Assembly (NCBI RefSeq): GCF_000482365.1
Contig: NZ_AXVC01000022.1
Span: 1 to 64,000, forward strand
DNA length: 64,000 nt
Direction: 5' to 3'
Origin: Porphyromonas uenonis DSM 23387 = JCM 13868
GTDB taxonomy: Bacteria > Bacteroidota > Bacteroidia > Bacteroidales > Porphyromonadaceae
Positions 18,387 through 26,334 of this stretch are shown piece by piece; within the stretch, counting starts at the first letter, position 1, and the number at the start of each line of letters is the position of its first letter. A program made the translations under genes and the position numbers. The notes beneath the pieces were generated by a model, which did not search any database, was not told the origin of the DNA, and was given only the letters and a program-made list of their open reading frames with translations.

Positions 18387-19961
18387 ATGGCAAATAGAAC
18401 TTATCGTCTACTTTTCACGCTACTAGTAGCCACTTGGAGCTTACTGCTGACAGCTGCTTGCGAGCCGATGGGTAGACAAGGAGAAGCGGAGCATCCTCAG
18501 AGCGAGACCAATCAAACTTTCCTCGCCTCACAGCAGGACTACGACCTGCGTGTCGCTGGCACCGCTTGGGAGGCTGGCGACCAGATTGGTATCTATGTAC
18601 GTCGCACGGCACAGAATACCACTTGGTCGGCTGAGCAACTACAGCATAGCAACCTGCACTACAAGACTATTCGTGGCGGTGGCATTGCGACCTTCGACCC
18701 AGCTGATGAGCAGCAGAAGGTGCAGTGGGACTCGTCAATGAAGTATGATATCCTCGCTTACTACCCCTATAATGCTCAGACGCAGGGGGGCAAGATCGCT
18801 TACAGCGTTGCTGATCAGGCTACGCTCAAGCCTCTGCTTATCTCGGACAATCTTTCAGCCATTGCTCCCGATGTCGCAAAGGAACTAGTCTTTCGTCAGG
18901 CACTCGCCTCGCTTCGCTTTGAGATGCGCAGTGAGGATGGTGGCTCTCTAGAGGGTGTCACGGTGCGCATCGTTGGTATGCCGACGACAGGTACTCTAGA
19001 TCTCTATAGTCGTCAGTGGCAGGTCAATGCTAGCTCTACGGGCGAGATCTCAGTGCCAGTCTCCGTCTCGGGTGCTACCGCTACGGCTACCGCGCTGATC
19101 CTACCTATCGAGACGACCACGAGCGAGATGAAGGTACTCTTCACGCTGCCTAACGGACGTACCTACACCTGGCCACTACGTGAGGGTCAGAGCCTCGTCA
19201 TGGGACAGCAGCGCACCCACACCATCACGCTCAAGGATACGGGCACGGGCAAGGTCACAGAGGTTGGCCAATACTTCGAGCTACCCGCCAAGAAGAATCT
19301 TCCCAATACGCTGGAGGTACAGCACATGCTCCCGAGCAATCCCTCGGCACGCAACTACTTCCTGCTATATAATACGAAGCTACACCTAGCTCACTATGTG
19401 GCTTATCCACTGTACAAGGACTTGATAGAGAAAAAGGCTGATCGTACTAATGCTTGGGACTATGATCCGATGATCTCAAGAGTGTATCAACCAAATTTAA
19501 AGAGATCTTATGTAGAAGACTTTTCGAAAGGACACCAAATCCCTAGTGGAGATCGTGTATCTTCTCGAGATGACAACGCCAGCACGTTCTACTACTCCAA
19601 TATGGTCCCTCAAAATCAAAAACACAATGGTGGTATCTGGCAACAGCTAGAGAGCGATGTTCGCAATCTTGCTGGCGGTGTCGACACGCTTTTTGTTGTA
19701 ACGGGCGTAGGCTTTGACAATACGAACTATCAGTATGCTCATGATAGAGATGGCATGGCTTGTCCCATACCTGACTACTTCTACAAGGTAGTCGTATGGC
19801 GTGACAAGCAGCAGCGCTACCACTCCAAGGCGTGGTGCATACCGCACGAGGGCTTCTCAGGAAAACCTAACAACTACAAGACGACGCTCGAAAAGATGGA
19901 GGCGAAGACAGGCTTTGACTTCTTCCCTGCGCTCAACGATGTCACCGTGATTGATGAATAA
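18387..19961 (+). CDS. Fimbrillin-like lipoprotein fused to a NUC1 nuclease domain
   Basis: 524 residues. Lipobox LTAAC puts the lipidated Cys at residue 25. The N-terminal half (about 45-290) is a fimbrillin/Mfa-like domain, shown by WEAGDQIGIYV, the KYDILAYYPYNAQ strand and LRFEMRS. The C-terminal half (about 305-515) is a NUC1-type nuclease: YSNMVPQNQKHNGGIWQQLE and a catalytic stretch reading SKGHQIPSGDR, with His383 kept but Lys in place of the Arg of DRGH. Activity is therefore likely but not certain. A patch around 19430-19575 is visibly AT-richer than its flanks. Probably surface-exposed, acting with the next two lipoproteins (gaps 20 and 58 bases). Confidence 0.78.
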   Translation: MANRTYRLLFTLLVATWSLLLTAACEPMGRQGEAEHPQSETNQTFLASQQDYDLRVAGTAWEAGDQIGIYVRRTAQNTTWSAEQLQHSNLHYKTIRGGGIATFDPADEQQKVQWDSSMKYDILAYYPYNAQTQGGKIAYSVADQATLKPLLISDNLSAIAPDVAKELVFRQALASLRFEMRSEDGGSLEGVTVRIVGMPTTGTLDLYSRQWQVNASSTGEISVPVSVSGATATATALILPIETTTSEMKVLFTLPNGRTYTWPLREGQSLVMGQQRTHTITLKDTGTGKVTEVGQYFELPAKKNLPNTLEVQHMLPSNPSARNYFLLYNTKLHLAHYVAYPLYKDLIEKKADRTNAWDYDPMISRVYQPNLKRSYVEDFSKGHQIPSGDRVSSRDDNASTFYYSNMVPQNQKHNGGIWQQLESDVRNLAGGVDTLFVVTGVGFDNTNYQYAHDRDGMACPIPDYFYKVVVWRDKQQRYHSKAWCIPHEGFSGKPNNYKTTLEKMEAKTGFDFFPALNDVTVIDE

Positions 19962-19981
19962 TCTGTAGCTCACCTACTACT

Positions 19982-21442
19982 ATGAATAAGTTATTAACGA
20001 CAATCTCTATACTACTCACGACGCTACTCCTCGCTACCTCTTGTACTAAGGAGCAGTCTCGCTGTAACACTTGTCCCGATGAAGACGGAGCGCAAGCTAA
20101 GGACTACATAGTCTTCAAGAGCAACATACGTCTCAGCGACAAGGAGGTGCGCGCCACGGACGAGCGCTTTGACGTGAGCGACCAGATCGGTGTCTATGCG
20201 CGCGGAGCTGAGGAGCGCAATAACCTGCACTACCACGCCATCCCTGGGGGGCATATAGCGATCTTTCACCCTACGACGATGTCTGACCGCATCTATCCCA
20301 GCACCGTTAGGGAGCTAGACTTCTACGCTTACGCTCCGTACCGCACGGACGTTCAGAAGGGGATCATACATCTGAACTTGATCAAAGAACCGCTCGACCT
20401 CCTCTGGGCTCATCACCGTGAGGTGGCTCCTCGTGTGGACAAGAAGGAGTACACGCTCCTCTTCTCGCACGTCCTCTCACGCATCGTCTTCACTCTGCAG
20501 GGACTCCCCGCGGGAGTGACACTACAATCGATGCAGCTACAAGGCATGGTCGTCGAGGGCGACTTTGACGTTCTCACGGGCGAGCTACGAGCTCCGTACA
20601 GTTCGAAGGAAACGCTCCCGCTCACCGTCGGTACAGATCAGCGCTCAGCCTCCTCGCTCATCCTTCCTAAGGAGATTGTGAATGCACAGCTACAGCTCAC
20701 GCTCAGCAATGGGCGCACCTACACCAAGGCGATCAATCAGCTAGACATCGTTAGCAACAAGATCTACTATTATAATATCACCCTTGATGAGCAACAGGGA
20801 GGTATCTCCATAGACCTAGTCAACGGACAGATCGTGGATTGGGAGGACGATGGCACCGTTTCGAACATCGTTGCCACTCCAACCGAAACGCCCACGCCAG
20901 ACCCTAAGCCTGCTGGCGAGAATATTTACGGGGTCAATCTCACACAGACGGCTCGCGCACTACCGCTCAATGATGACTTCGCCAAGGGGGGTAAGGACCA
21001 TGATCCCTTTGCACTCCCTGGCTGGCTCAACAAAGCACTCGTCGGTGCGCGTGACTTTCAGAAGCGCTCTTACAGTGGCGTACACTATGCTCAGGCCAGT
21101 GCCTTTAGGTCTACCGATCCAGTAAACAAATGTGTCCTCGTTACGCCACGTCTACAGATGACAGCTGGCTCTAGCTATACGGTTGATCTAACTTACAGCA
21201 CTGGACATACTAACGGAGCTACCCTCACTGTCCAGCAGCTAGACAAGGATGGCGCACTCGTCAAGACGCTAGAGGTCATCAACGATAGCACTTCCCCGAG
21301 TGGCTATGGCAATCAGCACTACAAGAAGAGCTACACTATCGCAGGCTCTGCTGAGGCTGGATACATAGCTATCCTCTATGAGGCTTCGCAGGAGCCTCTG
21401 CACACGACGACCTATCAAATTGAGGCTGTCAACGTACACTAA
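19982..21442 (+). CDS. Fimbrillin-like lipoprotein with choice-of-anchor-J-like module
   Basis: 486 residues. Lipobox LATSC puts the lipidated Cys at residue 21. A fimbrillin/Mfa-like domain (about 40-295; FDVSDQIGVYARG, ELDFYAYAPYR, LSRIVFTLQG) ends in QIVDWEDDG, followed by a Pro/Thr linker and a 174-residue module (about 313-486). That module aligns without gaps to the C-terminus of the lipoprotein at 4302-5945 (143 of 174 identical by hand count). Probably a surface adhesin or ligand-binding component, co-transcribed with the fimbrillin-nuclease fusion 20 bases upstream. No pilus assembly genes are adjacent, so a structural fimbrial role is not supported. Confidence 0.72.
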   Translation: MNKLLTTISILLTTLLLATSCTKEQSRCNTCPDEDGAQAKDYIVFKSNIRLSDKEVRATDERFDVSDQIGVYARGAEERNNLHYHAIPGGHIAIFHPTTMSDRIYPSTVRELDFYAYAPYRTDVQKGIIHLNLIKEPLDLLWAHHREVAPRVDKKEYTLLFSHVLSRIVFTLQGLPAGVTLQSMQLQGMVVEGDFDVLTGELRAPYSSKETLPLTVGTDQRSASSLILPKEIVNAQLQLTLSNGRTYTKAINQLDIVSNKIYYYNITLDEQQGGISIDLVNGQIVDWEDDGTVSNIVATPTETPTPDPKPAGENIYGVNLTQTARALPLNDDFAKGGKDHDPFALPGWLNKALVGARDFQKRSYSGVHYAQASAFRSTDPVNKCVLVTPRLQMTAGSSYTVDLTYSTGHTNGATLTVQQLDKDGALVKTLEVINDSTSPSGYGNQHYKKSYTIAGSAEAGYIAILYEASQEPLHTTTYQIEAVNVH

Positions 21443-21500
21443 TTGATTAAGCTGGTCGCATATAGATTGTAGCGACCTATCGTATATAAAAACAGTAAAC

Positions 21501-22931
21501 ATGAAGAAACTACTTGTCGGTGCACTCGCACTACTCGCACTCACTGCCTGTAACAAGGACAACAAAGGTGAGTGCCTACAGCAGGAGGCGATGCAGTTTG
21601 GGTCAAACATCCCAGCGCTCAACCTTCGTATGGCTAACAATGCCTTCGAGGCAAACGATGCCATCGGTATCTCTATGACTGGTGACGCTACCGCTACCAA
21701 TGTAGAGTACAAGACCACGGCAGGAGGCGCTACCGCTACCTTTGCACCTGCCGCTACTGGACTAACCTTTGCCGAGGGGCAGACGGTCAACTTCGTTAGC
21801 TACTATCCTTATAGCGCTAACGCCACGACTGATCTAGCTATCGACCTGACCAACGCTCAGACCGATGTCCTCTACTCCAATAACTTGACGGGCATCAAGA
21901 CCGCTAAGGACGCTACGGGTGCTAACCACGTACTACAGTTTACGCACAAGCTAGCTCTCGTGAGCTTCACCATGGCTGGTCTACCTGCTGGTACGACTAT
22001 CACCTCAGCTCAGCTAGAGGGCATCGTCACCACCAGCTCGATGAAGATTGCTGACGGTACGCTTACCAACGGCACGGCAACGGCTACGCAAAAGCTCCAG
22101 CTCGCTGCTGGCACCTTCGCTCCAACGATCGTCATCCCAGCTACCAATGCTAATGCTAAGCTCGTCATCAAGCTGAGCGATGGCAAGAGCTACAGCTACA
22201 CCTTCGCTAGCCTCGCTCTCCAGTCTGGCAAGAACCACAAGTTCAACGTCACCCTCGCTTCAAACGCTCTCACAGTAGATCAGATCAATGGTCAGATCTC
22301 TGACTGGAACGTAGTAGATGAGGGCAACGTCACCGTGGATCCCGACAACACGGGTGGCGTAACACCTCCTCCTACGCCACAGCCCACTACGGGTGAGCTA
22401 CTCTTCCCCGGTGCTAACTTCGAGGACTTCGCTGCCTTCAAGGGTACACTAAACAAATATGGTGTAGGCACTTATTGCTCAGAGGCTACAGGTGCAGGTC
22501 GCACGGGCAATGCGCTCAAGATCAGTGGCTCAATGGCTAAGAATGGTTACTTCTTCACGGTAGAGAACAAGAGTGGCAAGGAGTTCACAGGCAAGTCCAA
22601 GATTACCTTCTACGTCAAGGGTACAGCCACTGGCAAGGGTATCTCTATCAACCTATATCCTGCAGACAAAACGGTGTCAGGACTAACGCAGCAAGGCTAC
22701 TACGCTTACAACCTGGGCAACATTAACAACGCTGACGTTACCATCCAGGATGCTTCTCACGCAGCTAAGAATCAAAACGACTACGCTGGTAGTGTCAATG
22801 CTACCGACTGGGTTAAGGTAACGCTGGACATCAGTGGTAAGGCACTAGCTAAGAGTGGTTACCTCATTGCCTTCAAGGGTGGTGGTAATGGTGTCTATGA
22901 CCTCCTCATCGATGACATCACGATCGAGTAG
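21501..22931 (+). CDS. Fimbrillin-like lipoprotein with C-terminal carbohydrate-binding-like domain
   Basis: 476 residues. Lipobox ALTAC puts the lipidated Cys at residue 17. A fimbrillin/Mfa-like domain (about 35-265; FEANDAIGISM, VNFVSYYPYSA, KLALVSFTM, QISDWNV) is followed by a Pro/Thr linker (about 280-300) and a jelly-roll-like C-terminal domain (FEDFAAFKG..., GYFFTVENKSG, DWVKVTLDISG, YDLLIDDITIE) resembling galactose-binding or CBM folds. The ligand is unknown. It ends the three-gene lipoprotein group and is followed by a strong hairpin terminator. Confidence 0.7.
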   Translation: MKKLLVGALALLALTACNKDNKGECLQQEAMQFGSNIPALNLRMANNAFEANDAIGISMTGDATATNVEYKTTAGGATATFAPAATGLTFAEGQTVNFVSYYPYSANATTDLAIDLTNAQTDVLYSNNLTGIKTAKDATGANHVLQFTHKLALVSFTMAGLPAGTTITSAQLEGIVTTSSMKIADGTLTNGTATATQKLQLAAGTFAPTIVIPATNANAKLVIKLSDGKSYSYTFASLALQSGKNHKFNVTLASNALTVDQINGQISDWNVVDEGNVTVDPDNTGGVTPPPTPQPTTGELLFPGANFEDFAAFKGTLNKYGVGTYCSEATGAGRTGNALKISGSMAKNGYFFTVENKSGKEFTGKSKITFYVKGTATGKGISINLYPADKTVSGLTQQGYYAYNLGNINNADVTIQDASHAAKNQNDYAGSVNATDWVKVTLDISGKALAKSGYLIAFKGGGNGVYDLLIDDITIE

Positions 22932-22982
22932 TCAGTCATACCAGCGAGCCTCCGTCGCCTAGCGCGAGAGGCAGCCCGCTAA

Positions 22983-23036
22983 CGAATAAACGTAGGGACG
23001 TACGGCATTGCGCTGTATGTCCCTACGTTCGTTTTA
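22983..23036 (+). terminator. Hairpin terminator made from a GTAGGGACG-type repeat
   Basis: CGTAGGGACGTACGGC pairs with GCGCTGTATGTCCCTACG around ATT, followed by TTCGTTTTAT. The stem uses the same GTAGGGAC/GTCCCTAC sequence as the larger repeat elements at 33451, 44179 and 54671, suggesting a solitary unit acting as terminator. Confidence 0.75.
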
Positions 23037-23110
23037 TCCCGTGCGTGGCAACTATCCTATGCCTCCCGACAAAGGACTAAAAGTCCGTTAGACCTCAGTG
23101 TCATCTAGGT

Positions 23111-23209
23111 GAAACTGGAGTTTCATAGGGAGGAAACTAAAGTTTCATACGGGAGAAACTAGAGTTTCATGCGGAAGAAACTAAAGTTTCATCGGTGAGA
23201 AACTGCTCG
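23111..23209 (+). repeat. Tandem 22-bp palindromic repeat array 1
   Basis: Four full 22-bp units (starting 23111, 23133, 23155, 23177) plus a partial fifth. Each unit has the palindrome GAAACTnnAGTTTC followed by an eight-base spacer of the type ATacGGgA. The same unit occurs in inverse orientation at 58711-58812. No unique spacers and no cas genes, so it is not a CRISPR. The array ends about 40-50 bases before a -7-like box. Confidence 0.9.
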
Positions 23210-23219
23210 TTTAGCGGGA

Positions 23220-23255
23220 AATTAACCGTCGTTCAGCGGTTAATTCGTATCTTAG
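23220..23255 (+). promoter_or_regulatory. Inverted repeat and -7-like box upstream of the debranching-enzyme gene
   Basis: AATTAACCG (23220-23228) and CGGTTAATT (23237-23245) form a perfect 9-bp inverted repeat, a possible operator. TATCTTAG (23248-23255) follows at once and differs from TAnnTTTG at one position. The gene start is about 110 bases further on. Confidence 0.45.
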
Positions 23256-23367
23256 CAACGCAGAGAGGATTATCCTCAGCGCCACTTGTCACGTGACCAC
23301 CGAGGCGCTATCGCTGATCGGGAGTAGGGGAGTGGTGGTGTCGTTGCTTCCAAGTAATTTACTATCT

Positions 23368-25371
23368 ATGAGTTATCTCAAGTTTGACCGTACAACACTT
23401 TCTAACCTAGACCGCTCGCTACAGCTGGAGCATATACGCTCTAACCGTGGGGGCGCCTTCAACTGTACGACCCTCGTGGGGTGCAACACGCGCAAGTATC
23501 ACGGTCTGCTCGTGGTGCCACTGCCTCACCTGAGCCGTCACAATCATATCCTCCTCTCGTCGCTAGACGCTACGGTGATACAGCATGGGGCGGAGTTTAA
23601 CCTCGGCGTGCATCTCTACGGTGATGGCACGGTCTATCCCAATGGGCATAAGTACATACGAGAGTACAACATAGACAAGATGCCCCGCACGATATACCGT
23701 GTGGGCGGGGTGGTCCTACAGCGGGAGTCGATCTTCTGCCACTACAAGAATCAGGTGATTATCAAGTTTACGCTCCTCGACAGCCACAGCGAGACCACGC
23801 TGCGGTTGCGCCCTGTGGTCGCCTTTAGGGATGTGATCCTCCTATCGCATGAAAACGATACGGCCGACACGACCGTCCACCCCGTCGGCACGACGGGCGT
23901 GCGCACCTGTCTCTATGAGGGTTACCCCGATCTATATATGCAGGTGGATGCCCCCTCGCATTGGGTCGATGAGGGTTATTGGATTAAGAATCTGCACTAT
24001 CCTAAGGAGCAGATACGAGGGTACGAAAGCTGCGAAGACCTCTATTCGCCTGGCTACTTCGAGATGGATCTGCGCAATGGTGAGTCGGTCTACTTCACCG
24101 CACAGCTAGAGGAGGTGGACGTGACTACGCTGCCAGCGCTCTTTGACTCAGAGGTGGCGCACCGCAAGGCTCGGGTGGATCTGCGGAGCTGTCTGCGCAA
24201 CGCTTGTAGCCAGTTTTACTACAAGCCAGAATCCAATAGACACTACATCCTAGCGGGCTTCCCCTGGTATGGAGTTCGAGCCAGAGATGAGATGGTCGCT
24301 TTGCCTGGTTGCTCGATCTATAGCGATCATCCGGAGCGCTTTCACAATGTGATGAGCACCTTCATACGGAGCAGCATCAACTTCATCCAGCAGATAGCGC
24401 TCCCACTAGATATGGAGGGGGTGCGCGACCCCGACGTGGGGCTCTGGGCGATACGTGCTATACAGCTCTTTCTCGCTGAGTATCCAGACGACAGCCACCG
24501 CACCTTCTACCTAGACTTCGTGGGGCGCATCATCGACTACTACCTGAGCGACCGCCATCCGATCCTGCGCATCGAGCCTAATGGACTGCTCTATGCCGAG
24601 GGGAGCGGCACGCCTCCAGTCACCTGGATGGACTCAACGATAGCGGGGCAAGCGGTCGTACCACGACGGGGCTATCTGGTGGAGGTCAACGGCTTGTGGT
24701 ACAATGCTCTCTGCTTCTACCGTGAGGCTCGTGGCGTGGGCTTTCCCGAGGAGTTGGCGGGCGTGATCGAGCGCCTAGAACCAGCCTTCGAGCAGACCTT
24801 CGTCAATCCCTATGGCTACCTATATGACTACGTGACCAAGGAGGGGTATCGTGAGCGGGCTGTCCGTCCCGATATGCTGATAGCTATCTCGCTACCGTTC
24901 TGCCCTCTGAGCCGTGCTAAGCAGCGACAAGTGCTAGGAATCGTGACCTCTGAGCTACTCACGCCAAAGGGTATTCGCTCGCTGAGCCCCCGCAGTGAGG
25001 GTTATGTGGAGCAGTGCAGCGGGCTTCAAGAGCAGCGGGAGCATGCTTACTATAATGGCTCCGCTTGGCCGTGGCTACTGGGTGCCTACACGGATGCCTA
25101 TCTGAAGATCAATGGGCGTAGCGGTGTGACCCACCTGGCGCGCCTGCTCGGGGATATACAGGATGAGCTACAGCATCACGGCATCTCGACACTGAGCGAA
25201 CTGTACGATGGCAACCCGCCCTACGATAGTCACGGCGGTATCTCCTTTGCGATGAGCTGTGCGGAGGTCTTGCGCGCCTTGGTGACCCTGGAGCGGTACA
25301 ACAGTGAGGAGACCCCTCTGGCTAACTACCTATACTATACAACCAGCAACGAAGAGCGTCCTACAAGATGA
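23368..25371 (+). CDS. Glycogen debranching enzyme (amylo-alpha-1,6-glucosidase type)
   Basis: 667 residues from the ATG at 23368. An in-frame GTG at 23293 gives a 25-residue extension unlike the family. The N-terminal GDE_N-like domain (about 10-240) begins with LQLEHIRSNRGGAFNCTTLVGCNTRKYHGLL, typical of bacterial and archaeal debranching enzymes. The C-terminal GDE_C (alpha/alpha-toroid) domain (about 280-655) shows GFPWYGVRARDE, WMDSTI, VEVNGLWYNALCFY and YYNGSAWPWLLG. It removes alpha-1,6 branches from glycogen or maltodextrins in the cytoplasm. It heads a glycogen gene group with the GT4 and GH57 genes downstream. Confidence 0.9.
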   Translation: MSYLKFDRTTLSNLDRSLQLEHIRSNRGGAFNCTTLVGCNTRKYHGLLVVPLPHLSRHNHILLSSLDATVIQHGAEFNLGVHLYGDGTVYPNGHKYIREYNIDKMPRTIYRVGGVVLQRESIFCHYKNQVIIKFTLLDSHSETTLRLRPVVAFRDVILLSHENDTADTTVHPVGTTGVRTCLYEGYPDLYMQVDAPSHWVDEGYWIKNLHYPKEQIRGYESCEDLYSPGYFEMDLRNGESVYFTAQLEEVDVTTLPALFDSEVAHRKARVDLRSCLRNACSQFYYKPESNRHYILAGFPWYGVRARDEMVALPGCSIYSDHPERFHNVMSTFIRSSINFIQQIALPLDMEGVRDPDVGLWAIRAIQLFLAEYPDDSHRTFYLDFVGRIIDYYLSDRHPILRIEPNGLLYAEGSGTPPVTWMDSTIAGQAVVPRRGYLVEVNGLWYNALCFYREARGVGFPEELAGVIERLEPAFEQTFVNPYGYLYDYVTKEGYRERAVRPDMLIAISLPFCPLSRAKQRQVLGIVTSELLTPKGIRSLSPRSEGYVEQCSGLQEQREHAYYNGSAWPWLLGAYTDAYLKINGRSGVTHLARLLGDIQDELQHHGISTLSELYDGNPPYDSHGGISFAMSCAEVLRALVTLERYNSEETPLANYLYYTTSNEERPTR

Positions 25372-25390
25372 GAGGACCAATAAATACCCT

Positions 25391-25398
25391 TACCTTTG
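25391..25398 (+). promoter_or_regulatory. Promoter -7 box of the orphan secreted protein
   Basis: TACCTTTG matches TAnnTTTG and lies 26 bases before the ATG at 25424. It indicates separate transcription of that gene inside the glycogen group. Confidence 0.6.
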
Positions 25399-25423
25399 AA
25401 GTGTAACTAAAGCCTACGAAACT

Positions 25424-26281
25424 ATGAGACACCAACTACTATTACTAACCATACTACTTAGTTGCGGGCTGATCGTCTCGGCACAAAATACTTGGGATGG
25501 TCTCCTTACGACGGTAGAGCATCCGACAGATCCAGCGCAAGGGCGAGTCCTTGCCATTATGACTAATGATGCGTACATCCCGATACAGATCAAAGATGGT
25601 GTCTATGCTTCAGTAACCGACCCTCTACAACTAAGTGGTAAGCCTATCCAGCTAGACAGTATCTACCACTTCGTCTGCAATCGTGAGGGAGATAGCTATA
25701 ACTACGACTTCGAGCAACTATACAAAGGCGCAAAGTATGTCACGGCTGAGGGTTGGTTCGTAACTGCCCTTATGGGTGAAGACCCCAATACAGGGGTCGT
25801 GATACCAGGAATAGAGAGTTTCTTCCTAACTAAAGATAAGGTTCGTATGGATGATGCGTTTACCGAATGGGGAGGTATAGTAATCGCTTTGGGAGGATGG
25901 ACTCGCAAACATCTTTATGACGTAAATAGAGACTTGACATTCACTACTCCCCCGGACTCTATATATACCATTAGGTTTGTAGAGATAGGCAGGAGCTATA
26001 TGGCAACACACGTTCTATCTTCAAAGCTGACAAGTATAGACTTGCCTACAGAGAGGAGCCTTGCTCCTATCATTAAGCTTGAAGATGAGAAGCTCTTTAT
26101 CAAAAGCACTCGCCCCATTTCATTCGTTGAGATCTATAGTCCAGAGGGGTATGCAAGTCGATATGAGACAGATGCTCGGGAAGAGATTGTCATTCCCCTT
26201 CAATACGCTAGTCACTGTTCTGTAGTTCATATTGAATTCGCAGACGGCTCTACACCGTTCACTCAAAAGATACTACTTTGA
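25424..26281 (+). CDS. Orphan secreted protein with T9SS-like C-terminus, family not recognised
   Basis: 285 residues. A Sec signal peptide ends near VSAQ (residue 21). I do not recognise the central region. The last 65 or so residues (PISFVEIYSPEGYASRY ... HCSVVHIEFADGSTPFTQKILL) resemble a type IX secretion C-terminal sorting domain: an I-E-I-Y-x-x-x-G strand, a short hairpin, then a final 'dG..ft.KI' strand. This suggests export across the outer membrane by the Por system. Base composition is visibly AT-richer than both neighbours, and it has its own promoter, so it may be a later insertion into the glycogen gene group. Confidence 0.6.
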   Translation: MRHQLLLLTILLSCGLIVSAQNTWDGLLTTVEHPTDPAQGRVLAIMTNDAYIPIQIKDGVYASVTDPLQLSGKPIQLDSIYHFVCNREGDSYNYDFEQLYKGAKYVTAEGWFVTALMGEDPNTGVVIPGIESFFLTKDKVRMDDAFTEWGGIVIALGGWTRKHLYDVNRDLTFTTPPDSIYTIRFVEIGRSYMATHVLSSKLTSIDLPTERSLAPIIKLEDEKLFIKSTRPISFVEIYSPEGYASRYETDAREEIVIPLQYASHCSVVHIEFADGSTPFTQKILL

Positions 26282-26334
26282 TAGAGATTGCCTCTTAACA
26301 CGACAAGTGAGACCAATGAAGATGTTCTTGTAAG

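Noticed and set aside
23111-23209. CRISPR array
   Set aside because: Units are only 22 bp, repeats run head to tail with eight-base spacers that are themselves similar, and no cas gene is present.
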